A DNA stretch of 64,000 nt from Halorhabdus sp. CBA1104 (GCF_009690625.1 NZ_CP033878.1:2564396-2628395); one strand, 5' to 3'; positions 45,901-54,211 are shown, counted from the first letter of the stretch. The notes: generated from the sequence alone by a model not told the origin. Numbers and translations are program-made.

Positions 45901-46671
45901 AAATACACGTTTGGCGTCGTCGCGGTCGACGGAGCGGGCAACGAATCCCGGCCGGTCACGGTCGATGCACAGACTGTCGCCGAAGGCGCGACCCAGCGCC
46001 CCTTCCAGGGGGAGCGCCGCCAGATCCCCGGGAAGATCGAAGCCGAACACTTCGACCAGGGCGGTGAAGGTGTCTCCTATCACGAGACGAGCGATGTCAA
46101 CCAGGCCGGTGCCGACTATCGGGACGGCCCGGTCGACATCGGCGACGCCGGTGGCGGCAACTACACGATCGGCTACATCCCGGAAGGCGAGTGGCTCGAA
46201 TACTCGGTCACTGTCGAATCGACCGCCGAGTACGACATTATCGTCAGCGTCGCCTCTGCCGAAGGCGGCGGCCCGATTCACATTGAGGTCGACGGCGAAG
46301 ACGTCACCGGCCAGATCGACGTGCCAAATACCGGTAGCTGGACCGGCTATACTACGGTGACTGGAGCCAAAGGCGTCCAGTTAGCGGGCGGCGATCACGT
46401 CGTCCGTGTCGTCGCCGACGGCGGTGCCTGGAACTTCGACTGGATGCGCTTCGACGGCGGTGGCGAGGAGACGCCGACCGAAACTGCCACGCCGACCGCA
46501 ACCGAGACGGCGACCGAGACACCCGAGTCGCCACAGCAACAGTCCAAAACTGAGCCAGAACCGACGGCGACGACGACCAGTGGCCCAGGCTTTACGGTCG
46601 TGAGCATGATCCTCGGGCTGTTCGGTCTCAGTGCGTACCTTCTGCACAACGACGACGACGAAACACTGTAG
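42934..46671 (+). CDS. Secreted GH81 endo-1,3-beta-glucanase with FN3, CBM6 and C-terminal anchor
   Basis: A 1245-residue exoenzyme for laminarin-type beta-1,3-glucan. A Tat signal (SRRTFVKG) precedes the GH81 domain (about 50-820), with the catalytic Asp in DHHFHYGYF (490) and the Glu pair in NQESSSEA (579 and 583). Two fibronectin type III domains (about 836-925 and 928-1015) and a CBM6-type module (about 1030-1177, IEAEHFDQGG ... WNFDWMRF) follow. A Thr/Glu/Pro linker and a hydrophobic tail preceded by GPGF end the protein, resembling a PGF-CTERM sorting signal but with acidic rather than basic last residues. Monocistronic. Confidence 0.9.
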   Translation: MSDNTDTPSLDLSRRTFVKGVGAAGAAGATAGTVAAEVNDDDVVSVGSGSFTTAIPAGYDYPSPPTPEYVTENVSPPIPTNDWWSGLLFGTFSSGPVIGLPYYSDPGENGLTIKHPTAWAGDPAEQDTIVADWDNTPGLVVGHQRVDEFEDARVNDWGDWHVQTRLGATANMWVDVTQARGSPFLFAECIGGPAELTLTDAADEPAQDEQVSVFADQGNVLGVTVEGEHYDQHFGIFAPSSASWEGLGTATLTSGLGDGTSLTVAVLPEASTDLLSTFEEYAYNHVVGTTIDWEYVQTDDEGNPVSEVRTTYSFETEAKPESTAEGTLTALFPHQWKYAEEPFADVTYWSPRGEMKVKTGTSFTTAHTYQGILPFEPTDGTQDMAQLESYVTGLMEDNDRYEWPAPHSAYWVGKDFYRNSVVAPIAQQTGQTEAQEYFTTAVTDRLEAWLTAGDTSMGTEAGQELFYYDDALGSLFEYPTDFGSVAAITDHHFHYGYFVYGAAEAARTNPEWASEDNWGGMVNRLIRDYANWERPDHDAALDPAGDPKNAFPFLRNFDVYGGHSWAGGTVGNPKGNNQESSSEAVMAYAAMIRWGEMTGDDALRDAGIFLYTQETASVWDYWFDPEDDSLPDDWGANFDSFGTAGPDFEYASNVWGGGYWRSLWWAASDPIEVFGINWLPIGGHSFYLGHDTTYANANWQALLDARDRHLDGENPETGFLGGFEPTAWGYRAMSNPSEAASLVDEALPVGPGGNSSPFIYNFVHFIEGAGLVDTDVVGDVPFHQVFEDGETRTYVAYNADSAEITASFSDGMELSVPAGEIVVESTAEHYEPDTAAPSTPSNLEATMTNSYATELAWDGSTDPSGIQYYAVYLDGEEYTTVGAPEVRIDELSRGTDYTIAVEAVDPFGNASPQATIDVTTDSEDTAPPNAPRNPQTGSPSKTSIDLSWEAASDVGEGSGIDHYAVLVDGQEYTTTAETSVALDDLDPGTKYTFGVVAVDGAGNESRPVTVDAQTVAEGATQRPFQGERRQIPGKIEAEHFDQGGEGVSYHETSDVNQAGADYRDGPVDIGDAGGGNYTIGYIPEGEWLEYSVTVESTAEYDIIVSVASAEGGGPIHIEVDGEDVTGQIDVPNTGSWTGYTTVTGAKGVQLAGGDHVVRVVADGGAWNFDWMRFDGGGEETPTETATPTATETATETPESPQQQSKTEPEPTATTTSGPGFTVVSMILGLFGLSAYLLHNDDDETL

Positions 46672-46742
46672 TGTGGGTCTCCCCCTCGCTCGGTTTTGAG
46701 CGAACTGCTCGAATCAGTCAGACCGTCCGGTGGGGCCGACTT

Positions 46743-47645
46743 TCAGGTATCTGGTGGCTGTAGCTCCCGCTGGAACTCGTCGAACGTGTTCAGCCCGTCC
46801 GGAATATCCATCTCGAGGCGGCGCTCCTCTCGGCGGTCCTCGGTTGCGCCCTCGATCGGCTCGGCCACGGACTCCCAGCCCGGCTTGACGCTGATCGATG
46901 TAGCTGGCGTGCCGGCCGCCACGTGGTGGGCTGGAATGTCCGATTGGGCGACGCCTTTTGCCGCGAGGATCGCGTTCTCGCCGACCCGCACGCCGGCCCG
47001 GACCATCGAATCGTAGGTCAATCGCACGTCGTCTTCGACGATCGTGTGGTAGTTGCGGACCGTCGTCTGGTCGACGACGTCGTGGTCGTGACTGTAGACG
47101 TGGACATCGTCCGCGATCGAGACGCGATCGCCGATCGTCAACTGGCCGCGGTCGTCCAAGTGGACGTCGTCGTGGATGACGACGTTGTCCCCGACAGTGA
47201 TGTTGTGGCCGTACGAGAACGTGATTCCCTTGAAAAACCGACAGCCCTCCCCACAGTCCTCGAAGAGGTGACCGGCGAGCATCCGCCGGAAGCGAAGGGC
47301 GAAGGCAACGTTGTCGGCCATCGGCGTCGAGTCGAACTGCCGCCAGAGCCACTGTAGGTATTTCGACTCCTCGTAGCGGTCTTCGTCTTTCTCGGCGTAG
47401 TACTCGCTCTCTACAGTCGCGTTACAGGGGTCGTATCCCTGCAGTCGTACCCGCTCGGCCGGTGTCACGTCCCCGCCGTCCTGCCAGCGTTCGTAGGCCT
47501 CCCGGTCGCCGTGCAGATCGACGAGGATGTCCTCGACTACATCACAGGTGTCCTCGTCGCTACTGAGACGCTCGTCGACCTCCGCGAGAAACTCTTCGAG
47601 CCCTTCCTCGGCAAACGGCGGCAAGGAAACGCGGCGTTTGGTCAT
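46743..47645 (-). CDS. Left-handed beta-helix acyltransferase
   Basis: A 300-residue protein. The N-terminal 110 residues are acidic and helical. From about 135 a hexapeptide-repeat acyltransferase domain follows (ISFSYGHNITVGDNVVI-like turns, VSIADDVHVYSHDHDVV, VGENAILAAKGVAQSD, VAAGTPA). It belongs to the maltose/nodulation acetyltransferase class, which moves acetyl or succinyl groups from CoA to sugars. The N-terminal extension is longer than in the short enzymes. Substrate unknown; it is convergent with the GH81 gene. Confidence 0.85.
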   Translation of the reverse strand: MTKRRVSLPPFAEEGLEEFLAEVDERLSSDEDTCDVVEDILVDLHGDREAYERWQDGGDVTPAERVRLQGYDPCNATVESEYYAEKDEDRYEESKYLQWLWRQFDSTPMADNVAFALRFRRMLAGHLFEDCGEGCRFFKGITFSYGHNITVGDNVVIHDDVHLDDRGQLTIGDRVSIADDVHVYSHDHDVVDQTTVRNYHTIVEDDVRLTYDSMVRAGVRVGENAILAAKGVAQSDIPAHHVAAGTPATSISVKPGWESVAEPIEGATEDRREERRLEMDIPDGLNTFDEFQRELQPPDT

Positions 47646-47737
47646 GGCCTCCCATACGGGGGGCAGGGGTCAAATGGGTTGCCGTTAGTCCTCTCTCCGG
47701 GCGATATCGACCCCTTCTAGAGGCGATCGCGTGTCCC

Positions 47738-48784
47738 TTACTCGGGCATCAGCCCGCCTTCCTCGACACGCATTACGCCCTCGCCGTCGGGTAGATTCGG
47801 CGCGTCGACCAGCCGGACGATCCGCTTGTCGCCTTTGGACTTGCGGAGATACAGCCGGAACGTCGAGGTGTGCCCGAGGATGTTGCCGCCGATCGGCTGG
47901 GTCGGATCACCGAAAAAGGAGTCCGGGTTCGCCGAGACCTGGTTGGTGACGATGACGGCGGTGTTGTTGAGGTCCCCAACCCGCATCAGGTCGTGGAGGT
48001 GCTTGTTGAGTTTCTGTTGGCGGTCGGCCAGTTCGCCACGGCCGACGTATTCGGCCCGGAAGTGGGCTGTCAGCGAGTCCACAGAGAGCAAGCGGACGGG
48101 GAATTCCTCGTCTTGGCCCTCGCTGGCGAGTTCCTGGGCCTTTTCGGCCAGTAGGATCTGGTGGTTCGAATTGAAGGCCTTGGCGACGTGGATCTTATCG
48201 AGGATCGACTCGACGAGGGCGGAGACGAGCTCTTCGTTGGCCGCGTCGGCTTCGTCTTCCCCGGCGACCCCGTGGAGAACCATCGTGTCTGCGATTACCT
48301 CTTCGTCAAGCCCTTTGACCATCTGCTCGATCCGCTCGGGTCGGAACGTATCCTCACTGTCGATGAAAATCGCGCTGCCTTCCAGACCGCCGTGCTCGGC
48401 TGGCAACTGGACGTTGACCGACAGCTGATGGGTAACCTGGGACTTGCCGGCACCGAACTCTCCGTAGACTTCGGTGATCGACTGGGTTTCGACGCCGCCA
48501 CCCAGCAGCTCGTCGATCTCGTCGACGCCCCACGTGAGCTTGCCGATCTGTTCACGCCGCTCTAGTACCTGAGCGCCGGACTCGAAGCCGCCGATGTCTG
48601 CGGCCTCGCGGGCGGCCTGGATGATATCTGAGGCACTCGATTCGCCGATATCCGCCGTGTTGGACAACTCGCCCGGGCTCGCAACGGCGATGCCCTGATA
48701 GGAGTCGAACCCGTTCTCGGTGAGCTTCTCGGCTGTGGCCGGGCCGACGCCCGGTAGGTCTTCGAGGTCTTCGGATGCTGCCAT
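47738..48784 (-). CDS. radA: DNA repair and recombination protein RadA
   Basis: The archaeal RecA/Rad51 recombinase, 348 residues, which forms nucleoprotein filaments for strand exchange. It has an N-terminal helix-hairpin-helix domain ([12 protein letters not shown]), Walker A GEFGAGKS (108-115) and Walker B RLLSVDSL. The Rad51-type [20 protein letters not shown] and the [23 protein letters not shown] loop follow. Intact and without an intein, unlike the radA of some haloarchaea. Upstream on the same strand are the small membrane protein and the RAM-domain gene. Confidence 0.97.
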   Translation of the reverse strand: MAASEDLEDLPGVGPATAEKLTENGFDSYQGIAVASPGELSNTADIGESSASDIIQAAREAADIGGFESGAQVLERREQIGKLTWGVDEIDELLGGGVETQSITEVYGEFGAGKSQVTHQLSVNVQLPAEHGGLEGSAIFIDSEDTFRPERIEQMVKGLDEEVIADTMVLHGVAGEDEADAANEELVSALVESILDKIHVAKAFNSNHQILLAEKAQELASEGQDEEFPVRLLSVDSLTAHFRAEYVGRGELADRQQKLNKHLHDLMRVGDLNNTAVIVTNQVSANPDSFFGDPTQPIGGNILGHTSTFRLYLRKSKGDKRIVRLVDAPNLPDGEGVMRVEEGGLMPE

Positions 48785-48922
48785 ACCACGGCGTTGCTCG
48801 CCCTGTCATATAAAGCCTCGTTAACACCGTGGTGAAAGTGAAATACGGCATCCCTCCGCTCGACGTTTCGGTGTGTAACATGTGCAGTCGCCACCGCCTG
48901 CTCAGAGCGTTCGAACCGTCGA

Positions 48923-49264
48923 TCAGCGGCTTTCGGGCGGTCGCTGTTCGTCCCGTTCGGGAAGGTCGATCTCCGCCGGGGCCGGCATCCAGAAGTAATC
49001 GAACGTGAGTCCGACGGCCAGCGGCGCGACAATCGTGATCCCGATGACTGTCCCGTGGCTCTGTAGGTTCGGCCCGAGTTGGAGGAACCCGCCAAGGACG
49101 AGTGTCGAGATCACCAGCGTCAGCGACCCCAACAGCACAGCGAAGACGGGGCCACCCCACTTGGTCTGTAGACGGACACGGAAAAACCGGGTGAGGAGCG
49201 CGGCAATCGCCGTGTTCGCGAGCACGATCACGGCGAGCCCGACAGCGTCGACAGCGCTGACCAT
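48923..49264 (-). CDS. Small three-to-four-helix membrane protein
   Basis: A 113-residue protein with hydrophobic segments near residues 5-22 (AVGLAVIVLANTAIAALL), 40-60 (VFAVLLGSLTLVISTLVLGG) and 72-90 (TVIGITIVAPLAVGLTFDYF), then an acidic C-terminal tail. Function unknown; it resembles conserved haloarchaeal membrane proteins often found near radA. I chose ATG 49264 since upstream in-frame codons show no protein-like composition. Confidence 0.65.
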   Translation of the reverse strand: MVSAVDAVGLAVIVLANTAIAALLTRFFRVRLQTKWGGPVFAVLLGSLTLVISTLVLGGFLQLGPNLQSHGTVIGITIVAPLAVGLTFDYFWMPAPAEIDLPERDEQRPPESR

Positions 49265-49332
49265 ATCGTCTCGACGGTCCGAACTCTCTTTGCAATGTCG
49301 TTTGCGGTGACCAACGGCTCGGGCCTGCTGGG

Positions 49333-49563
49333 TCACTCTAGACACATGTACGTCCGCGTGTCCGCGACACCCTCTATATCGCGGATCCCGCTGGCGACGG
49401 ACTCCATGACCTCGTAGACGCTGTTGCGCTCGGCCTCGACGATGAGATCGTACTGACCTGCGACGACGTGGGCTTCTTCGACGCCGATTGCCGTCCGTAC
49501 GTCGCCGAGTATCCCCTCGGCTTTCCCAGCCACCGTCTTGACCATGATGAACGCTCGTACCAT
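49333..49563 (-). CDS. Stand-alone Lrp/AsnC effector (RAM) domain protein
   Basis: A 76-residue protein that is only the ligand-binding domain of Lrp/AsnC regulators: MVRAFIMVKTVAGKAEGILG, VVAGQYDLIVEAE and IEGVADTRTYMCLE. It has no DNA-binding helix-turn-helix. Such RAM proteins bind amino acids and oligomerise. It is divergent from a trkA-like gene by 125 bp, and a paralogue lies directly downstream of that gene. Confidence 0.85.
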   Translation of the reverse strand: MVRAFIMVKTVAGKAEGILGDVRTAIGVEEAHVVAGQYDLIVEAERNSVYEVMESVASGIRDIEGVADTRTYMCLE

Positions 49564-49688
49564 GTTAGTCACGGTACGATATACCATGACATGAAGGTTT
49601 CCCTGGAACGGCTCTCGCGGGGTGCCCACCGCTCGCTGGTTTCGCCGGCGTGGATAGCTTTATTCGTCCGCACGTGGATAGTTGATCC

Positions 49689-50375
49689 ATGCGATTCGTT
49701 ATCGTGGGTGCCGGGCGCGTCGGGTTGCGGACCGGCCGGGCGCTTCGGGAGAGCGGCCACGAGGTCGTCTTCGTCGAAGTCGACCCGAAGTCGGCCGACT
49801 GCGCCCGCGAAGCCAGTTTCGAGGTCATCCAGGGGGACGGCGGCCTCGAACCGGTCTTGGAGAAGGCTGATCTCGCCTCGGCGGATGCGCTTGGCGCGCT
49901 GACGGGCGATCTCAACGACAACTTCGTCGCCTGTCTGGTCGCCGATCATCACGGCTGTCGGACAGTACTGCGTATCGACGAGGACTATCGCGAGGAGATC
50001 TACCGGAAGTACGCCGATGCCGTCGACGAGGTGATCTACCCGGAGCGGCTGGGGGCGATCGCCGCGAAAAACGCGCTGCTCGGTGGCAACAGCGTCGCGA
50101 TCGCGGACATCGCCCAGCATCTCCAGTTGATCCAATTCACCGTCACCGAGCAGGCACCGATCAACGGCTACAGCCTGAACGAACTCGAACTCCCAGCCAA
50201 CGCACGGTTGTTGGCGTTTGGCAAACACGACGATCCAGTCGACGTGCCGGACGTCGATAACTCACTGGAAGCCGGCGACCGGGTGGTCATTCTCGCGGAC
50301 TTCACCGTCCTGGGCGACGTCCGGCAGTTGATCGTCGGCGAGGATACCGGCCAACCGGCAATCGGAGGGGTCTGA
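49689..50375 (+). CDS. trkA: TrkA-family potassium channel/transport regulator
   Basis: A 228-residue cytoplasmic regulator of potassium uptake or channels. The N-terminal Rossmann domain (RCK-N) has the NAD-binding VIVGAGRVGLRTGRAL motif and an acidic end to the second strand (VVFVEVD). A C-terminal RCK-C domain follows (about 145-220). No channel or TrkH gene adjoins it, so the membrane partner is encoded elsewhere. Its stop is followed after one base by a RAM-domain gene. Confidence 0.9.
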   Translation: MRFVIVGAGRVGLRTGRALRESGHEVVFVEVDPKSADCAREASFEVIQGDGGLEPVLEKADLASADALGALTGDLNDNFVACLVADHHGCRTVLRIDEDYREEIYRKYADAVDEVIYPERLGAIAAKNALLGGNSVAIADIAQHLQLIQFTVTEQAPINGYSLNELELPANARLLAFGKHDDPVDVPDVDNSLEAGDRVVILADFTVLGDVRQLIVGEDTGQPAIGGV

Positions 50376-50376
50376 T

Positions 50377-50607
50377 ATGGTCATTGCATACATTATGGTC
50401 AAAGCACACACTGGCGAGGCGGATCGACTGCAAAACGCAATCGCGGCCATCGACGGTGTGGTGAGTACCCACGTCGTTGCCGGTGACGTCGATTTCATCG
50501 CGAAGGTAGACGTTGGATCACCGGCCGCCGTCAAGCAGATTGCCGCATCCCAGATCCAGGAGATCGAGGGCGTCGAAGACACCCAGACCTACATCGCTAT
50601 GGACTGA
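50377..50607 (+). CDS. Stand-alone Lrp/AsnC effector (RAM) domain protein, second copy
   Basis: A 76-residue protein with the same fold as the product of 49333-49563: MVIAYIMVKAHTGEADRL, VVAGDVDFIAKVDV and IEGVEDTQTYIAMD. It starts one base after the trkA stop, so it is co-translated with the TrkA protein. This coupling suggests the RAM protein senses a small molecule, probably an amino acid, and modulates potassium transport. Confidence 0.85.
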   Translation: MVIAYIMVKAHTGEADRLQNAIAAIDGVVSTHVVAGDVDFIAKVDVGSPAAVKQIAASQIQEIEGVEDTQTYIAMD

Positions 50608-50642
50608 GGGCGCTTTCGGGTACCGAACCCGTCTTGGTCGAG

Positions 50643-51188
50643 TTACAGCGGTGTGCCCCCACGTCTTCCGCCCGAGTCATCGCTCTCAGCCTCGGGCTCG
50701 CTCCCGGTGGTCGTCGCTCGCTGTAGGAGGTCTGCCACCGGCGATCCGTACTCGTAGCCAGGCACGACGCCTTCGACGTAGGTCCCTTCGACGTACTCGA
50801 CGATCGTCTTTGCGATCTCGACGCCACGCGCCGCGTCGCCGAAGGTGAACCTAAACGTCGCGATCGCCTCCCGTCCCTGTTCGCGGAGGTCGTAGCTGTC
50901 CAACTCGACCTGTGCCCGTGTCGCCTTCGGCGCGTCTTCGAGCCGGCGTTCGTAGGTGTCGAACCATCCTTCCTCGACGGCCGGCCCGACCACCTCGTCT
51001 TCGATGGCCGCGCCGAGCATCGGTGCCCGGACCGTCACCGTGAACTCGTAACCGACGCCGTCCGTCTCGGTCGCCGTCACCGTCCCGTCGAAGGCGGTTG
51101 TCGTCACACGATACCTATCGTTGCCCGCTTCGAAGGCGTCGTGGGCCGCCATCGCGTCGGCGACCGCAGTCGGCAAGTCCGCTGTCAT
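50643..51188 (-). CDS. DUF5813-like haloarchaeal protein
   Basis: A 181-residue cytoplasmic protein (begins MTADLPTAVADAMAAHDAF, ends in a Gly/Arg/Asp tail). It has an alpha/beta core with strands YRVTTTAFDGTVTATE and YEFTVTVRAP and helices VVGPAVEEGWFDTYERRL. The layout matches haloarchaeal DUF5813. Unknown function. It is divergent from the lipoprotein at 51324, with the promoters inside the A/T-rich 51290-51320 region. Confidence 0.65.
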   Translation of the reverse strand: MTADLPTAVADAMAAHDAFEAGNDRYRVTTTAFDGTVTATETDGVGYEFTVTVRAPMLGAAIEDEVVGPAVEEGWFDTYERRLEDAPKATRAQVELDSYDLREQGREAIATFRFTFGDAARGVEIAKTIVEYVEGTYVEGVVPGYEYGSPVADLLQRATTTGSEPEAESDDSGGRRGGTPL

Positions 51189-51323
51189 TGCGCCCAGTTC
51201 GGACGGCCCAGCAAAAAGCGCGTCGCGGTACTCGTTGCCATTCTGTTTCCCGATCGGTCTCTTGCCCCGGTGTTCGAAATTCGACCACAAAATAAATGAC
51301 AATATACTGTATGATCTTATCGC

Positions 51324-52205
51324 ATGCAACGCCGTTCAGCCCTCCTCGCCGTGCTTGTCCTCCTGTTGATCGGCCTTTCGGGGTGTTCGGCCGAGGGGTC
51401 ACTCTCTATGGATCCGGCACCCAACGCAACGGCGATCGCCAACCACGCCTCGATCGACCTCGCCGACCTCGACGCTGAGCCTTCGCGTCTCGTCCGCGGG
51501 GCCGTCGCGGACTCTGGCCCCACCGCGGAGGGTGACCATCCGCCGTTCAGGCCCGACCGACCGGTCGCAGTCGACGGACGGTACTACACCGTCACCTGGT
51601 CGGCTATCGATTCCAAGCAAGTGCCCGAGTTCGCACTCACACTCGAGAAGAGCCCGACGAACACGACCGGTGGGTCAATCGCGTATGAGGAGCTACCGGC
51701 CGTCGATCGGCGTGCGCTCCCTGCCCCCGATTCGGGGTTGATCGCAGACGACGAGGACATCGCGACGCTGGCCGTCTACAACGAGAGCGAGCAGGAACTG
51801 TCCGTGCTGGTTTCCGAACCTCGCTACGAACTCGTCGAGTTCGGGGCTCGGACGGTCCGTCTCACGGTCGATGGCCCGTCGCCGAAGACGATCTCCACCT
51901 ATCGATACGACGCGTCGCCGGTGGCCAATAGCAGCGAGGCACTTGCCGGGCGACTCGAAGCGGCCTCTCTGTTTACACTCTCGAATCTCTCCTCCGGAGA
52001 GCGCTCGATCGTGACCAAGGCGATCGGTCACACCCATTACGTCGACAGCGAGTCGGACGCCTGGACGCGCTTGGTCGAGCGATTCGCCGCCGCCGATCCC
52101 GTCTACGCGCTCGACACTAACGACCCCGAGTACGTCGACGGCGAGTACCTGGTCCGGTACGACGGGACTGTCTACTGGGCCGATATCTCCGGCTACACAG
52201 ACTGA
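51324..52205 (+). CDS. Secreted lipoprotein of unknown function
   Basis: A 293-residue protein with lipobox signal (MQRRSALLAVLVLLLIGLSGC). The mature part, from about residue 22, is beta-rich with an N-terminal helical segment. Several N-glycosylation sequons and a C-terminal YWADISGYTD follow. Box A-like AATATACTG lies around 51300-51308 on the plus strand. No family recognised with confidence. Confidence 0.7.
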   Translation: MQRRSALLAVLVLLLIGLSGCSAEGSLSMDPAPNATAIANHASIDLADLDAEPSRLVRGAVADSGPTAEGDHPPFRPDRPVAVDGRYYTVTWSAIDSKQVPEFALTLEKSPTNTTGGSIAYEELPAVDRRALPAPDSGLIADDEDIATLAVYNESEQELSVLVSEPRYELVEFGARTVRLTVDGPSPKTISTYRYDASPVANSSEALAGRLEAASLFTLSNLSSGERSIVTKAIGHTHYVDSESDAWTRLVERFAAADPVYALDTNDPEYVDGEYLVRYDGTVYWADISGYTD

Positions 52206-52257
52206 AGCTGCCCCGAACGTTAACACGATTCGGTGCGGTGCGATACGCTCGTAAAAT

Positions 52258-52283
52258 CGAGGTCTCACGTTCGTTCGACCTCG
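52258..52283. terminator. Hairpin between a lipoprotein gene and tRNA-Leu
   Basis: CGAGGTC (52258-52264) and GACCTCG (52277-52283) form a perfect 7-bp stem with a 12-nt loop, located between convergent genes. It could act on both strands. The loop and following CTCGCTGCTC resemble the hairpin at 17308-17340. Confidence 0.35.
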
Positions 52284-52325
52284 CTGCTCGCGATATTCGA
52301 GACCTTCCTACGGTCGGTCCCGCTA

Positions 52326-52408
52326 TGCGAGGGATGGGATTCGAACCCATGGACCCCTTCGGGAGCGGGTCTTAAGCCCGCCGCCTTTGGCCGCTCAGCC
52401 ACCCTCGC
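52326..52408 (-). tRNA. tRNA-Leu (anticodon TAA)
   Basis: An 83-nt class II cloverleaf on the minus strand. The acceptor GCGAGGG pairs with CCCTCGC, the D arm starts TGGCTGAGCGG, and the anticodon stem GCGGG/CCCGC encloses CTTAAGA. A variable arm CTCCCGAAGGGGT and T arm GGGTTCGAATCCC complete it. The long variable arm is characteristic of leucine tRNAs. No intron and no encoded CCA. Confidence 0.95.
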
Positions 52409-52483
52409 GCATGCACCACTCTGGCCGACAGCGGAAAATCGGTTTCGGTCACGACTCGCCAGTCCGTCGAATTGGTCGGTGAG

Positions 52484-54088
52484 TTATTGACCCGGGGCGT
52501 CGCCGGATTCGCAGTCGTCGATGTACTCCTGGGCGTAGGGGTGATCGGGATAGAGATCGAGGACCGTCTCCATTTTTGTCGTTGCTGTCTCACAGTCTCC
52601 ACGCCAGTAGGCCAACAGTCCGTCGTCGAAGGCAGTGTCGAGTTCCCCGGACTCGTTTTCGACGCCCAGGCCGGCCAGCATTTCCGTCGCGACCTCGATT
52701 GGCAGGCCAAATTTGATCTCTTGAATGTTGGCGTCAGACGGGCCAAACGTCGCGATCCCGACCACTTCGCCGTCGCTGTTGTACATCGGTCCGCCGCTGT
52801 TGCCGCTGTTGATCGCGGCGTCGGTCTGGATCGTGTTGATGCCCGAATTGAGGCGGCGACGGGCGCTGACGATGCCGGTCGTCAGCGTCGGCTGGAGTGC
52901 CTGTTCCCGATCTTCGAAGAGGTCCTGAATGCCAATGTTCGGATAGCCGATGACGAACAGTTCGTCGCCGGCTTCGACACCTTCGGCGCTGCCCATCGTG
53001 ACCGACGGCAGGTTCGTCTGCTCGACTTTCAGGACGGCAACGTCCCGGCCCCAGGTCGGCTCGCCGTTGACTTCTTCGACGACGGTTCCCTGGTCTAAGA
53101 CCTCGGCCGACCAGCTTTCGACCGCGATGTCGTCGTCCGGCGTCGCGCGCCCGTTCAGGGCGTTGAACTCGGTTTCGACTCCGGATAGTTCGCTGTACTC
53201 GATGTAGTAGTCCATCAACTTCTCGTAGAGCGTGTTCTCGATCTCTTGTGTCTCGGTGTCCGTCAAATCCGAGTCAGCGAAACTCTCGGCTAGCGATTCG
53301 CGGATCGCCCCTGCAGTGATCGAGGCGAGATGTTGATACAGGAGATTTTCCGGGTCGTCGTCCGCCAGCACGACGTGGGCGTTCGTGACGATGTACCCGT
53401 CCGGGGAGACGATAAAGCCCGATCCGGTCGCCCCGTTCTGGAGTTGGCCGCTCTCGGTCCCGGCGCTTTCGCGCTCGTCACGGCGGAGTTTGGCATCTTG
53501 CACCACTTCGAGTACGTCGAGGTCGGGTGCAGTTGTCCGCCCGTACCGGCCGACGAGCTCGCCGTTGCGGGAGAGTTCGAGGATCGCTGTTTCTCCCTGG
53601 TCAGCGCGCTGGTAGTTGTACCCCGCCGTTTCTCCGCCATCGGTTTGGAGAACAACCCGCGGTCCTTGCCTGACGACGTACTCGCCCCCGAAATCCCCGT
53701 TTTGCCCGGTGATACTGAACGACCGATCGCGGTTGAACCGGATCTGTTCGTCCCCGTTGTTGAGGTTCCAGGTCCCATAAAGGTCACTCGGGTAGATCGT
53801 CGTCATTTCGGGCCACGCAACTGTCCCCGAAACGCGACTGTTGATGTGCGTGATTGCGGCTTTGTCCCGTTGAATGGTCTGTTTCTCGATGTTGGGAAGC
53901 TCCGGGGTCGCTGTTTCGGTTACTGTCCCAGTTGGCGTCGCCGTTGCTGTCGGTGTGCTCGTGGAGGTCGGTGTCTCGTCGTCCGACCCAGTACAGCCTG
54001 CGATCCCGACGGCGACGGCCGCTGTCGCACTCCGAAGAACCCGACGACGAGACAGCTTCGACCGACCGTGCTCGCTGTTCGATCCCAT
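52484..54088 (-). CDS. HtrA/DegP-like serine protease lipoprotein
   Basis: A 534-residue trypsin-fold protease. The N-terminus has a twin-arginine-type motif (SRRRVLRSATAA) and a lipobox (VGIAGC), then a Thr/Ser/Pro spacer, so it is probably Tat-exported and lipid-anchored. A lipocalin-like beta region (about 90-180) precedes the protease domain. The triad is His238 (TNAHVV), Asp349 (RDVAVLKV) and Ser431 (NSGNSGGPM). About 110 residues separate His and Asp, far more than in DegP; the insert is helical and acidic. No PDZ domain; the C-terminal part is a short TPR-like helix pair. Start ATG 54088; box A AAGTTTATC (54106-54114, reverse). Confidence 0.85.
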   Translation of the reverse strand: MGSNSEHGRSKLSRRRVLRSATAAVAVGIAGCTGSDDETPTSTSTPTATATPTGTVTETATPELPNIEKQTIQRDKAAITHINSRVSGTVAWPEMTTIYPSDLYGTWNLNNGDEQIRFNRDRSFSITGQNGDFGGEYVVRQGPRVVLQTDGGETAGYNYQRADQGETAILELSRNGELVGRYGRTTAPDLDVLEVVQDAKLRRDERESAGTESGQLQNGATGSGFIVSPDGYIVTNAHVVLADDDPENLLYQHLASITAGAIRESLAESFADSDLTDTETQEIENTLYEKLMDYYIEYSELSGVETEFNALNGRATPDDDIAVESWSAEVLDQGTVVEEVNGEPTWGRDVAVLKVEQTNLPSVTMGSAEGVEAGDELFVIGYPNIGIQDLFEDREQALQPTLTTGIVSARRRLNSGINTIQTDAAINSGNSGGPMYNSDGEVVGIATFGPSDANIQEIKFGLPIEVATEMLAGLGVENESGELDTAFDDGLLAYWRGDCETATTKMETVLDLYPDHPYAQEYIDDCESGDAPGQ

Positions 54089-54181
54089 GCTAGATTGTGA
54101 TAAACTTACACACATAGTAGTTCGGGACTGGGTGGCTTCCGGTCCGACAGCGTCGGTGACTGGGGTCCAACACGCTTAAGT

Positions 54182-54203
54182 TAGTGTACGGAGTTGTACA
54201 CTA
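54182..54203 (+). promoter_or_regulatory. Inverted repeat at the trpD promoter
   Basis: TAGTGTAC (54182-54189) and GTACACTA (54196-54203) are perfect 8-bp arms separated by 6 bp. They lie between a TTAAGTTAG box A candidate (54177-54184) and the trpD ATG at 54212. A regulator bound here would overlap the transcription start. No trp-specific regulator gene is in this window. Confidence 0.6.
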
Positions 54204-54211
54204 TAACTCGA

